Assembly: GCA_024697185.1 (NCBI GenBank)
Contig: JAILGB010000029.1
Span: 1 to 64,000, forward strand
From: Opitutales bacterium
Lineage (GTDB): Bacteria; Verrucomicrobiota; Verrucomicrobiia; Opitutales; UBA953
Length of the DNA: 64,000 nt
Reading direction: 5' to 3'
A program made the position numbers and the translations under genes. The notes beneath the pieces were generated by a model. It was not told where the DNA came from and searched no databases. It worked only from the letters and a program-made list of their open reading frames with translations. Of the stretch, positions 40,456 to 49,404 are shown in pieces (within the stretch, counting starts at the first letter, position 1; every line of letters begins with the position of its first letter).

Positions 40456-42330
40456 ATGCCTCTTTTGTCCGTTCGCAATCTTTCTTTACGTTTTAGCGGC
40501 CCCGCGCTCTTTGACGATGTCACATTCCAAGTCGAATCCGGCGAGAGGCTTTGTTTGATCGGCCGTAACGGCGTCGGGAAAAGTTCCCTGCTGAAAATTA
40601 TTGTCGGGCAGATGAACGCCGACAGCGGTGAAGTCGCGATCGCCAAAGGTTCCCGCGCCGCCTATCTTTCGCAAGAAGTGCCGTCCGCTCTCGCGGGAAC
40701 GGTGCGTGACGTTGTTCTCGCGGGCTTGGGCGAGGTCGGCGAAAAACTCCGCGCCTATGAAACTCACGATCTCGAAAAATACACCGAGTCGGACCTCAAC
40801 GCGATTTTTAACTGGCTTGAGGAAAATCACGCCTGGCATCTGTCGAGCGAAGTCGATGCGATGATTTCAAAAATCGGCGGGAACGCCCAACTGCCGTTTT
40901 CGTCGCTTTCGGCGGGGATGAAGCGTCGAGTCTTGCTCGCGCGGGAACTCGTCGCCAAGCCGGACATTCTCGTTCTCGACGAGCCTACCAACCATTTGGA
41001 CATCGACTCGATCGAATGGTTGGAAAACTTTTTGCTCGCCTGGCGCGGGGCGATTTTGTTCGTAACGCACGATCGCCGTTTTTTGCGTCATGTCGCCACG
41101 CGCATTCTCGATCTCGAACGCGGGATCGTCACTTCGTGGGACTGCGACTACGACACTTACCTGCAGCGTCGCGAAGCGCTCGACGAATCCATTGCCGCCA
41201 ACGAAGCGGAGTTTGACAAACTCCTCGCGAGAGAGGAAGCCTGGCTGCGCCAAGGCGTCAAGGCGCGCCGTTGCCGCAACGAAGGCAGAGTGCGCGAATT
41301 GATGCGCCTGCGCGAACTGCGCGCCCGCCGTCGCGAGACGGTCGGCAATGTCCAGGCGACCATCAGCGAAGGGACACAATCGGGCGCCAAAGTCCTGAGC
41401 GCCGAAAAAATCAGCCATCGCTGGAATGGCGTTCCCGTAATCGAGGATTTTTCGACCGTCATCATGCGTGGCGATCGCGTCGGCATCATCGGCAAAAACG
41501 GCATCGGCAAAACGACCTTGCTCAAAATCCTCCTCGGGCAACTCACCCCGGACAGCGGCAAGGTCACGGCGGGAACAAATCTGCAAATCGCCTACTTCGA
41601 CCAGTTGCGTTCCCAACTCAAGGAAGACAAAACATTGATCGAAAATCTCGCGGGAGACGGCGGGGATACTGTTGTTGTGGGACATCAGAGCCGCCATGTC
41701 ATCAGCTATCTCGGCGATTTTCTTTTTAGCCCGGACCGCGCCCGCAGCAAAGTCTCAATGCTCAGCGGCGGCGAGAGAAATCGTTTGATGCTCGCAAAAA
41801 TTTTTCTAAAAACCGCCAACGTTCTCGTGCTCGACGAACCGACAAACGATTTGGATCTCGAGACGCTAGACCTGCTCGAAGAACTGATCTCAAAGTTCGC
41901 GGGAACGGTTTTGCTTGTTTCCCACGATCGCGAATTTTTGGACAATGTGACGAGCTCCTACATCGTTTTTGAAGGGAACGGGAAACTGCGCGAATTTGTC
42001 GGGGATTATGAAAGCTGGAAAAAAGAATACGGCGTTCCCGTAGAAAATCCCGTTCCCGCCAAAACGCAAAAAGCCGTTCCCGCAGCCAAAAAAGCCGTTC
42101 CCGCGGACAAGAAAAAACTCTCCTACAAGGAAACGCACGAATTGGCGGCTTTGCCTGATAAAATCGATGCGCTCGAACGCGAACAAAAAACCTTGACGGC
42201 GCAAATCGCCGATCCGGAATTTTATCGCGATCCCGCAGCCGTCAAAGCGACAAACGAACGTTTGGCACAAATCGAAGAAGATTTGCTCACCCTGATGGAC
42301 CGTTGGGAAGAACTTGAAAGCAGAAAATAA
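40456..42330 (+). CDS. uup: ABC-F ATPase, Uup type
   Basis: Soluble protein with two ABC ATPase domains, of the translation-factor/DNA-associated ABC-F family. 624 aa. Domain 1: GRNGVGKSSLL, LSAGMKRRVLLARELV, ILVLDEPTNHLD. Domain 2: GKNGIGKTTLL, LSGGERNRLMLAKIFL, VLVLDEPTNDLD. The inter-domain linker has the Uup-like EEAWLRQGVKARRCRNEGRVREL. After domain 2 comes a Lys/Val/Pro/Ala linker (about residues 525-555) made from four successive GTTCCCG elements, then the Uup-type C-terminal coiled coil (LAALPDKIDALEREQKTLTAQI). Uup proteins bind ribosomes or branched DNA; which applies is not shown here. Confidence 0.9.
   Translation: MPLLSVRNLSLRFSGPALFDDVTFQVESGERLCLIGRNGVGKSSLLKIIVGQMNADSGEVAIAKGSRAAYLSQEVPSALAGTVRDVVLAGLGEVGEKLRAYETHDLEKYTESDLNAIFNWLEENHAWHLSSEVDAMISKIGGNAQLPFSSLSAGMKRRVLLARELVAKPDILVLDEPTNHLDIDSIEWLENFLLAWRGAILFVTHDRRFLRHVATRILDLERGIVTSWDCDYDTYLQRREALDESIAANEAEFDKLLAREEAWLRQGVKARRCRNEGRVRELMRLRELRARRRETVGNVQATISEGTQSGAKVLSAEKISHRWNGVPVIEDFSTVIMRGDRVGIIGKNGIGKTTLLKILLGQLTPDSGKVTAGTNLQIAYFDQLRSQLKEDKTLIENLAGDGGDTVVVGHQSRHVISYLGDFLFSPDRARSKVSMLSGGERNRLMLAKIFLKTANVLVLDEPTNDLDLETLDLLEELISKFAGTVLLVSHDREFLDNVTSSYIVFEGNGKLREFVGDYESWKKEYGVPVENPVPAKTQKAVPAAKKAVPADKKKLSYKETHELAALPDKIDALEREQKTLTAQIADPEFYRDPAAVKATNERLAQIEEDLLTLMDRWEELESRK
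42034..42105 (+). repeat. Four direct copies of the iterated element in the uup linker
   Basis: GTTCCCG occurs at 42034, 42052, 42076 and 42095, all in one frame, producing VPV, VPA, VPA, VPA separated by Lys/Ala residues between the second ATPase domain and the C-terminal coiled coil. Confidence 0.85.
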
Positions 42331-42494
42331 AGCCGCTTTCAAAAGCCTTCACGGAAAGCCCGCAAGATTTTTTACTTTCGCTTGAAAACCCGGCGAAAGC
42401 GCATTTTCGCATTAAAATTTTTGTCGGAACTTTAGCGGGAACGCCAACGGAAAATTTATAAATTTTTCAAATAATATTTTTTTTCAAAAAAGTC

Positions 42495-42525
42495 TTGCGA
42501 GTTTTTTTTTTCTCCTCATTATAAT
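42495..42525 (+). promoter_or_regulatory. Candidate promoter of the polysaccharide operon
   Basis: TTGCGA (42495-42500), 19-base spacer, TATAAT (42520-42525), four bases before the first ATG at 42530. The long spacer is suboptimal. The preceding 160 bases after uup contain no visible gene. Confidence 0.5.
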
Positions 42526-42529
42526 TTTA

Positions 42530-43075
42530 ATGAAAAGAAAAATTGACCGTAAGAAAAAAATGACAAGGAGCGTTCCCGTCTGGGAGCGCAATCTGATTGC
42601 GGCATTTGCGGAGCTGGCAAAAATGATCGGGCTGATGCCGGTTGTCGGAGAGGTTGCCGCCATGATTTATTTTTCTCCTGTGCCGATGTCAAAGGCGATG
42701 CTTGAAAAATCCCTGTGCATTTCTCACGGCTCGTCACAAAATGCGATCAATATTTTGCGTTCCTTCAATGTTTTGACGGTTCATAAAAAATCCTTGCGGG
42801 CGGCGGAACACTATTCGATCGACAAATCGCTCCACGAACTTGCGACCTCGGCGATTTACGGGATTTATTTACCCTTGCTCGCGGACGCGAACGCCTTGCT
42901 TGCAAAATCCCGTGAGCAGGCGGAGGCGCTTGCCGTTCCCGCGGAAAACGGCGTTCCCGCCAAATCTTCAGAACTCGCCAAGCCTTCGGAAAAGACGCTC
43001 GGCAAGATTGACAGCGTTCTCCGCGCCTTGGATTTCGCGCGGGAACAATTGGCGGTTTTGGCGCCTCACAAATAA
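42530..43075 (+). CDS. GbsR/MarR-like winged-helix regulator
   Basis: 181-aa DNA-binding protein. The central region (EVAAMIYFSPVPMSKAMLEKSLCISHGSSQNAINILRSFNVL...) matches the winged helix of GbsR-type regulators, where the 'GxxxxxLYxSPxPxSxxxLxxxLxxSxGxxSxxLxxLxxxxxV' layout is typical. The C-terminal part is helical with a VPAEN/VPAK linker derived from GTTCCCG elements. It lies 3 bases before a glycosyltransferase, so it may control the polysaccharide operon it heads. An internal ATG at 42560 is an alternative start that would give a short leader from the candidate promoter. Confidence 0.72.
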   Translation: MKRKIDRKKKMTRSVPVWERNLIAAFAELAKMIGLMPVVGEVAAMIYFSPVPMSKAMLEKSLCISHGSSQNAINILRSFNVLTVHKKSLRAAEHYSIDKSLHELATSAIYGIYLPLLADANALLAKSREQAEALAVPAENGVPAKSSELAKPSEKTLGKIDSVLRALDFAREQLAVLAPHK

Positions 43076-43078
43076 TAA

Positions 43079-44110
43079 ATGGAGCCTCCTGTCACAGTTT
43101 CGATTATCGTTCCCGTCTATAATGTCGCGGCGTTCATCGGGCGTTGTGTCGAATCTGTGATCGCGCAAACTTATCCGCATTTGGAGTGTATTTTTGTCGA
43201 TGACTGCGGGACGGACAATTCGATGGAAATCGTGCGGGAACGACTTGCCGGCTATCGCGGGAAGATCGATTTTAAAATCATAAGGCACGAGCGGAATCGC
43301 GGGCTCTCGGCGGCGCGCAACACGGGAACGGATGTCGCGAGCGGCGAATATGTCTATTATCTGGACAGCGACGATCTGATAACGCCGGACTGCATCGAGA
43401 TCCTCGCGAAACCTTTGCGGGAACACCGTTTTGATTTTGTCCAAGGTGAATACGCCTCCGGCGGCGACGGCTGCTGTTTTGTCCGATGCAAACTCAATGA
43501 TTGTCGGATTTTTGGCAGCGAAAAAATCCGTCGGCTTTATATCGCGTCCTCCTGGCCGATGATGGCTTGGAACAGGTTGCTGCGACGGGATTTTCTGCTC
43601 AAAAACAAAATTTCTTTTGTCGAAGGTTTGCTCCACGAGGACAATGTCTGGTCGTTCGAACTGGCTTGCGTCGCGGAGAGCGTCGCCATTGTTCGGGCGC
43701 CGACTTATCTTTATGTCATCAGGGGAGGCTCGATAATGACGTCGCGTTCCCGCAAAAATTTTGATGCCCTGGTGCGCTCAGCCTATATTTTTGAGGAATT
43801 CGCGCGGGAACGGAAAATTGAAAATTGTCCGGATGTCTTTAAGTTTTTGATAAACTGGCGGGAACAGCTTTTTGCGCGGGCTTTTGAATTCGGTTGGGCG
43901 ACAGCTTGGCAGATTTATAAAAAGGAAGTTCGCGGGAACGGTGTTCCTCTGCGCCGGCTTTTTTCTCTGCCCTTAAAAACACGTCTTTATGTCTTGCCGC
44001 ATCGTCTCGTTCCCGCGCCGCTCGGTTTTTGCGTGCGTTGTCTCTCGCAAAAAATGATTTTCCTGGCAGGTTTTGCAATCAATCACATTTTCAAAAAGCG
44101 GAAACAATAA
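43079..44110 (+). CDS. Family 2 glycosyltransferase
   Basis: 343-aa inverting GT-A glycosyltransferase using a nucleotide sugar. SIIVPVYNVAAFIGRCVESVIAQTYPHLECIFVDDCGTD is the classic start, followed by GLSAARNTG and YYLDSDDLITPDCIE with the metal-binding DxD. HEDNVW is the usual catalytic-base region. A hydrophobic/basic C terminus (FLAGFAINHIFKKRKQ) suggests membrane association. Acceptor and sugar are unknown; context is a surface polysaccharide. Stop and next start share an A (TAATG). Confidence 0.9.
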   Translation: MEPPVTVSIIVPVYNVAAFIGRCVESVIAQTYPHLECIFVDDCGTDNSMEIVRERLAGYRGKIDFKIIRHERNRGLSAARNTGTDVASGEYVYYLDSDDLITPDCIEILAKPLREHRFDFVQGEYASGGDGCCFVRCKLNDCRIFGSEKIRRLYIASSWPMMAWNRLLRRDFLLKNKISFVEGLLHEDNVWSFELACVAESVAIVRAPTYLYVIRGGSIMTSRSRKNFDALVRSAYIFEEFARERKIENCPDVFKFLINWREQLFARAFEFGWATAWQIYKKEVRGNGVPLRRLFSLPLKTRLYVLPHRLVPAPLGFCVRCLSQKMIFLAGFAINHIFKKRKQ

Positions 44111-45429
44111 TGGCGATTTCCTCCGATAACAAGCGCATTGCGAAAAAATTTATGAAAAATATCTGTAAAATTACGAATGTTTTTATTTCTGAAAATAAAG
44201 TTGAAGTAGAATTCGATGTTCAAGGCGAGTGGAAAAAATATTTTATAGGGAACAAATATTGGGTAGAATATTCGCAAAATATTTCAGCGGTTCCGAAAGA
44301 TGTTGCGATTGTTCCATTTATTGCAAATTTTGCGATTCTCGCGTCTATTGTCGATGGACGATTTGAACTTGGGGCGATTGACGAGGACTTCGCGAATTGT
44401 TTGAAGGAGGTTGCCGGCGGTTTTGAAAAGATGTATCCGATGATGAAATTCAGTAAAGATTTTTTTGTCACGGGAACGCGTTTTGTGAAAAATCTGCAGC
44501 CTGCGGGAACGAAAAGCGCAACGTTTTTTTCTGGCGGTGTCGATGCATTCAATACGCTTGTGAATCATGCGGACGAGCATCCTGATTTGCTTACGGTTTG
44601 GGGAAGTGATGTAAAATTGACTGATTTCGAAGGCTGGAAAAATGTTTACAGCCACGTCAAAGAGACAAGCGAAAAATTTGGAACTGATGCGATTGTAATA
44701 AAAAGTAATTTTAGACTTTGTATTGATGAGGGGTTATGTAGCAGTCTTGTTTTGTCGATGAACGCGAAAGATGCCTGGTGGCACGGATTTCATCACGCGC
44801 TTTCTTTGCATGGGCAGGCGGCGCCTCTGGCATTTTTAAACAACTATAAGCAAGTGTATTTCGCTTCTACATTTTGTTTTAGGGACTTGGGAAAATATAC
44901 TTGTGCAAGCGATCCGACGACAGATAATTTTGTAAAATTTTGCGGTTGCAAGATTATTCATGACGGATTTGAGTTTAATAGGCAGGATAAAGTTCATAAC
45001 ATTGTAAAATTTTCGCGGGAACACAAAATAAAAATTGCGCCGCGTGTTTGCTGGATTTCGACGGGCGGTAAAAATTGCGGTGTGTGTGAAAAATGCTACA
45101 GAACTATTATTGAGTTTGTCGCAGAAGGGGCGGATCCCAATGATTTTGGCTTCGAGTGGAATAAAGAAGATATTCAAGCATTCAAAAAGGCTGTGAAATA
45201 CCGATTGTTGATTTTCCCGGAATTTAATTATTGCTATTATGAAGATGCGCAGATTTTGATGAAACAGTCTCCGGAAAAATTTTTGGAGGATTACAAATGG
45301 TTTTTGGAGCTTGATATTAAAAATTTCAATCATTATCCCGTAAAGTTTATCCGCAAAAAATTTAGGGATGTTTATACGTTCCCGCGTCGCGCGCTCTTGA
45401 AAATTTTGCGAGTTTTAAAATTGAAATAA
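44110..45429 (+). CDS. Putative PP-loop-type protein of the polysaccharide operon
   Basis: 439 aa; exact function not recognised. Residues about 130-150 contain ATFFSGGVDAFNTL, which resembles the SGGxDS pyrophosphate loop of ATP-pyrophosphatases (N-type), though with Ala in place of Ser. A C-terminal NCGVCEKCYRT motif (CxxCxxC) could bind zinc. Amidotransferase-like sugar-modifying enzymes in O-antigen clusters and QueC-like enzymes share this combination, so modification of a sugar or of a small molecule is a reasonable guess. The gene is clearly more AT-rich than the flanks and has few GGGAACG elements, suggesting acquisition. Confidence 0.6.
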   Translation: MAISSDNKRIAKKFMKNICKITNVFISENKVEVEFDVQGEWKKYFIGNKYWVEYSQNISAVPKDVAIVPFIANFAILASIVDGRFELGAIDEDFANCLKEVAGGFEKMYPMMKFSKDFFVTGTRFVKNLQPAGTKSATFFSGGVDAFNTLVNHADEHPDLLTVWGSDVKLTDFEGWKNVYSHVKETSEKFGTDAIVIKSNFRLCIDEGLCSSLVLSMNAKDAWWHGFHHALSLHGQAAPLAFLNNYKQVYFASTFCFRDLGKYTCASDPTTDNFVKFCGCKIIHDGFEFNRQDKVHNIVKFSREHKIKIAPRVCWISTGGKNCGVCEKCYRTIIEFVAEGADPNDFGFEWNKEDIQAFKKAVKYRLLIFPEFNYCYYEDAQILMKQSPEKFLEDYKWFLELDIKNFNHYPVKFIRKKFRDVYTFPRRALLKILRVLKLK

Positions 45430-45442
45430 TCAGCGGGGCATC

Positions 45443-46987
45443 ATGCTTGTTGCATCGAGGTTTGAAAAAATTCTCGTAAATACGGGAATGGCATTTGCGG
45501 CACAGGGGGTTACGCTGTTGTTGTCGTTTTGTTCTCGTATAATTTTTGTTCGGGTTTTAAGTGCGGAATATTTGGGAATCAGCGGTTTGTTTACAAATAT
45601 TTTACAAGTTTTGTCGTTTGCAGAATTGGGATTGGGAACGGCGATGATGTATAGTTTTTATAAACCCGTTGCAGAAAACGATAGCGAAAAAATTGCGGCG
45701 TTGGTTGCTTTTTTTAAAAGTGTTTACCGTTGGATCGCGTTAACGGTCGGCGGATTGGGTTTGGCGATTTTCCCGTTTCTCGATTGTCTCGTAAATTTTG
45801 ACAAGCCGATAGAACATTTGAATGTTTATTATCTTTTGTTTTTGTTGAGCACGGTTCTGTCTTATTTTTTTGTTTTCAGAACATCTCTTTTTGTCGCATA
45901 CCAAAAAGAATATGTGCTGAAAACATATCATATATTTTTGGGAATAATCAGCTTTGTTTTGCAAATTTTTGTTCTTATTTTTACAAAAAACTATATGCTG
46001 TATTTGTGCACATCGATTTTGATGATGTTTATCAGCAATTTAATTTGCAATCAAGTCGCATATAAATATTTCCCGTATTTGAAAAAATCTGCATCCGTTC
46101 TTGAAAAATCTGAAAAAAAGAAGATTTTTGACAATGTAAAGTCATTGTTTATTTATAAAGTTTCGGCGATTATTCAAACAAATACCGATGTGATTTTGAT
46201 TTCAATTTTCGTGGGAACGCTTACGGTCGGCTATTATTCCAATTATTTGCTAATCACATCGGTTGTCGGCGGTGTTATTTCAATGATTTTTGGGAGCGCA
46301 AAAGCAAGTCTTGGGAACCTTATCGCATCGGAAACGACGACTCAAAACTCGTATTTTGTTTTTAAAACAATGGAAAAACTCTCATTTTGGTTGACGGGAT
46401 TTTCATGTGTTTGTTTCGGGTGTTTAACGCAAGATTTTATCGCGATTGTATTTGGAGAAGAATATGTGCTTGATGAAATTCTTTTGGCGCTTGTGATTGC
46501 AAATTTTTATATCAATAATATTCGTCATCCGATTTGGGCATATCGCGAAACTGCCGGGATTTTTCATCAAACACGACATATAACGGTTGTCACATCAACA
46601 TTGAATTTGCTTTTGTCGCTTATTTTGGGGAAATATTATGGTTTGCACGGAATTATTTTTGCAACGGCGATTTCAAAAATGCTCTATGGCTGGTGGAAAG
46701 AACCGTTAATTCTTTATTCTGTGGTTTTTAAAACATCGCCGGTTCATTACTTTTTTGTCTATTTTATTGATTTTTGCGTTTTGATTGCTGTTTTTTCAGT
46801 AACGTTTTTTATTACGAAAAATATTTCATTGGAGAATTCGTATCTTGCTTTCGTTTTAAAAATGGTCGTCTGTGCCATCGTGCCAAATGTGTTTATCGCT
46901 TTTTATATTTTACCGACACAGGAGGGCAAATATTTTTTGAATAAATTCAAGAAAACATTTTCATCCACCAAAATTATTAAATCCTAA
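45443..46987 (+). CDS. Polysaccharide flippase (Wzx/MATE-like superfamily)
   Basis: 514-aa integral membrane protein with about 12-14 hydrophobic segments, predicted to flip lipid-linked oligosaccharide across the inner membrane. The N terminus FAAQGVTLLLSFCSRIIFVRVLSAEYLGISGLFTNILQVLSFAELGLGTAM is typical of the polysaccharide-biosynthesis (RfbX-like) family, and SAIIQTNTDVILISIFVGTLTVGYYSNYLLI is the equivalent in the middle. Base composition is low in GC like its neighbour. It lies 13 bases after the PP-loop gene and one base before the pyruvyl transferase. Confidence 0.88.
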   Translation: MLVASRFEKILVNTGMAFAAQGVTLLLSFCSRIIFVRVLSAEYLGISGLFTNILQVLSFAELGLGTAMMYSFYKPVAENDSEKIAALVAFFKSVYRWIALTVGGLGLAIFPFLDCLVNFDKPIEHLNVYYLLFLLSTVLSYFFVFRTSLFVAYQKEYVLKTYHIFLGIISFVLQIFVLIFTKNYMLYLCTSILMMFISNLICNQVAYKYFPYLKKSASVLEKSEKKKIFDNVKSLFIYKVSAIIQTNTDVILISIFVGTLTVGYYSNYLLITSVVGGVISMIFGSAKASLGNLIASETTTQNSYFVFKTMEKLSFWLTGFSCVCFGCLTQDFIAIVFGEEYVLDEILLALVIANFYINNIRHPIWAYRETAGIFHQTRHITVVTSTLNLLLSLILGKYYGLHGIIFATAISKMLYGWWKEPLILYSVVFKTSPVHYFFVYFIDFCVLIAVFSVTFFITKNISLENSYLAFVLKMVVCAIVPNVFIAFYILPTQEGKYFLNKFKKTFSSTKIIKS

Positions 46988-46988
46988 T

Positions 46989-48116
46989 ATGAAATCGCTG
47001 ATTAAAAAATATCTTCCCGCAAAGGCTTTAAGTTTTTTGCGTTTTGTTTATCCGATGTCATGCTTTCGAATTTTAATTGCGAAGATTATAAAGGAATGGC
47101 GAATTCGTCGTATTGTCCATTATTGCAAATTGACAGAGGGTGATAAGCGCGCGTATTTGTTTTTTGTTCCCGAGCATGGCAATATCGGCGATCAGGCGAT
47201 TGTGGTCGCAGAGCGTGAATTTTTCAAACGCTATTTGCCGGATGTCGCCCTGCTTGAGATTCCGGAGAATATCGATCGCCCGGTGGCGGCAAGAATTTTC
47301 GCCACCGTGCATAGTAACAAGGAAGTTGTTACTATGCACGGTGGCGGTTGGCTCGGGAACCTGTGGATTCCGTGGGACTATGTTATAAAAGGTTATTATG
47401 AAGTCTTTAAGGATAAGCGTATTGTTATGTTCCCCAATACGTTTTTCTTTGAAAAAAAGGGTGATTGGCAAGAGGAGATCGTTCTCTCGCGCGAAGGGTA
47501 TGAGCGGCATCGCGATTTGCATGTTTTTATCCGGGACAAATCGCTTGATTTTACGCGTGAACAGATTATGCCGACTGCAAAAGAGCGCGTTTATTCGGTT
47601 CCGGATATTGTTTTGTCTTTGGACCGGTCGTCTCCAAAGTTTGAGCGTGAAGGAGTTTTGTTGTGTTTTAGATCCGACAAGGAAAAAGTCGTCCCCGCAG
47701 AAACGCTTGATAAAATAATGGCGATTTTGCGTTCCCGTGGTGAATCCTGTTCTCGCACGGATACGGTGCAGCCCTATGCTGTTCCCTCATTTGCGCGCGA
47801 GATTGAAGTTGAAAAGAAGTTTGACGAATTTCGTCGTTCCCGCTTGGTGATAACGGATCGTTTGCATGGGATGATTTTCGCGACAATTACGGGAACTCCG
47901 TGTATTGCCGTCAACAACATCAGCAAAAAAGTGCAAGGGGTTTGGGAGCTTTGGATTAAAGACCGTTTCCCATATGTTAAATTTGTTGAAAATGCAGACG
48001 AAATACCGGACTTGCTTGATGAAATGCTGGCATTAGGGGCGCAACATTACGATCCGTCGATTTTTGAAGCTTACTGGCGGCAACTTGCCGATGTCGTTCG
48101 CGGCGGCATAAAGTAG
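46989..48116 (+). CDS. Polysaccharide pyruvyl transferase family protein
   Basis: 375-aa enzyme of the PF04230 family that adds pyruvate ketals (or, in some members, related groups) to surface polysaccharides. Characteristic parts are the FVPEHGNIGDQAIVVAE start, VVTMHGGGWLGNLW, RIVMFPNTFFF, VFIRDKSL, VYSVPDIVLSL and the C-terminal VITDRLHGMIFATITGTPCIAV with the conserved Asp-Arg-Leu-His-Gly. A perfect 21-bp inverted repeat (47300-47346) lies within the gene next to the HGGG motif without breaking the frame. It is last of the operon and converges on a Gfo/Idh/MocA gene. Confidence 0.88.
   Translation: MKSLIKKYLPAKALSFLRFVYPMSCFRILIAKIIKEWRIRRIVHYCKLTEGDKRAYLFFVPEHGNIGDQAIVVAEREFFKRYLPDVALLEIPENIDRPVAARIFATVHSNKEVVTMHGGGWLGNLWIPWDYVIKGYYEVFKDKRIVMFPNTFFFEKKGDWQEEIVLSREGYERHRDLHVFIRDKSLDFTREQIMPTAKERVYSVPDIVLSLDRSSPKFEREGVLLCFRSDKEKVVPAETLDKIMAILRSRGESCSRTDTVQPYAVPSFAREIEVEKKFDEFRRSRLVITDRLHGMIFATITGTPCIAVNNISKKVQGVWELWIKDRFPYVKFVENADEIPDLLDEMLALGAQHYDPSIFEAYWRQLADVVRGGIK
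47300..47346. repeat. Perfect 21-bp inverted repeat inside a coding region
   Basis: The 21 bases at 47300-47320 are the exact reverse complement of 47326-47346, with a 5-base loop GGAAG. They encode ATVHSNK and VVTMHGGG. No other inverted repeat of this length is seen inside genes of this window. Confidence 0.95.
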
Positions 48117-48146
48117 CCGCGTTGTTTTTATTTCCCTCCGGTGCTG

Positions 48147-49385
48147 TCAGGGATTTTTTCCGATTTGGGCGTTGACACCCATGAGGACGGTTTCCGTGAG
48201 GGCCTGCATTGCGTTAAAGTTGGCGACGGGCGGGAACGCCGATTTGCCTTGGAGGCATTCGGTCCAGTTGCGGTAAATATTGCCTTTGATGCGCGGGAGG
48301 CGGGAACGGATTTTTTTGATTTGCGCTTTGTCGTAGGGGCGCAGCAGGCGGATGGTTTCGCCGGAAGAGCCGACGAGCAAATCGTTTTTTGTCCCGTGGA
48401 AAATACTGCCGCCGATGAGTTCTCTGCCTTCGGCGGGAACGACAAATTCGTTGCCGATGTAGTTGCCGTCAAACCAGGTGATGTCGAGCGGTTTGCCGGA
48501 TTTGGTTTTAAATTTGAAAATGATTTTGCTGCCTTGCGGGAACGCGATTTTGCTTTTGCCCCGTGTCTCTGCGATGAGGTCTTGCGGGCGTTCCAGGTCG
48601 AGCATAAAAAATGCGGGATTTAAAACATGTTGCGCCATGTCACCGAGCGCTCCCGTCCCGTAGTCGATCCAACCGCGCCAGTTGAAGGGTGCGATCGCTT
48701 TTGAATACGGGCGTTTGGCGGCGTTGCCGAGCCAGAGATCCCAATGCAGTTGGGGCGGGCAGGGGTCTTCGGCGGGTTCTTCCTGCATGCCTTGCGGCCA
48801 GATGGGGCGGTTGGTCCAGGCGCTGACGCGGGTGATTTCGCCGAGCACGCCCGCTTCGATCCATTCTTTGGCGACGCGGATGAGGTTGGAGACGGCGCCT
48901 TGATTTCCCGCTTGGGTGATGAGTCCGGCGGCAGCGGCGGCCGCGGTGAGTTCCCGCAACTGCGGGATTGTTTTGCAAATGGGTTTTTCGACAAAGAGAT
49001 GTTTGCGGTGTCGCACGGCTTCCATCGCCACGTCAAAATGTGAGTGGTCGGGTGTTGCGACAACGGCGGCATCGATGCGGGAACGGCATTTTGTAAAAAC
49101 TTCCCGATAATCGACAAAGCCTTCGACAGTGTCGGCGGGAACGCGGTGTGTTGCGAGGCGTGCGCGCGCGCGTTTTATCGCTCGTTCGTCGCAGTCGCAC
49201 AGCGCCACGATGCGCACGCCCGGCAAAGTTGCAAACGCCTCCATGTCCGCCAATCCCATACCGCCGAGTCCGAAGACGGCGAGATTGACAGTGTCGTTGC
49301 CGTTCCCGCCCGCCAAGAGGGACGGAGCGAGGCAGGTTCCCGCAAATGCGGCGGCTGTGAGGCGGATAAAATCTTTGCGCAGCAT
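48147..49385 (-). CDS. Exported Gfo/Idh/MocA-family oxidoreductase
   Basis: 412-aa NAD(P)-dependent sugar oxidoreductase-like protein with a Tat-like leader (MLRKDFIRLTAAAFAGTCLAPSLLA, Arg-Lys rather than Arg-Arg). The Rossmann motif FGLGGMGLADM and the family lysine motif VEKPICKT are present, as is NQGAVSNLIRVAKEWIEAGVLGEI and WDLWLGNA, typical of the secreted subfamily abundant in Bacteroidota and PVC bacteria. Some exported members act as glycosidases via NAD. Start at 49385 is set by the leader peptide; the open frame continues far upstream through the Sel1 gene but without sense. It is third in a minus-strand row. Confidence 0.85.
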   Translation of the reverse strand: MLRKDFIRLTAAAFAGTCLAPSLLAGGNGNDTVNLAVFGLGGMGLADMEAFATLPGVRIVALCDCDERAIKRARARLATHRVPADTVEGFVDYREVFTKCRSRIDAAVVATPDHSHFDVAMEAVRHRKHLFVEKPICKTIPQLRELTAAAAAAGLITQAGNQGAVSNLIRVAKEWIEAGVLGEITRVSAWTNRPIWPQGMQEEPAEDPCPPQLHWDLWLGNAAKRPYSKAIAPFNWRGWIDYGTGALGDMAQHVLNPAFFMLDLERPQDLIAETRGKSKIAFPQGSKIIFKFKTKSGKPLDITWFDGNYIGNEFVVPAEGRELIGGSIFHGTKNDLLVGSSGETIRLLRPYDKAQIKKIRSRLPRIKGNIYRNWTECLQGKSAFPPVANFNAMQALTETVLMGVNAQIGKNP

Positions 49386-49404
49386 AATAGGTGTTTTTTT
49401 TTCT

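Noticed and set aside
47300..47346. Insertion-sequence terminal repeats
   Set aside because: Only five bases separate the arms and the reading frame is continuous; there is no transposase or target duplication.
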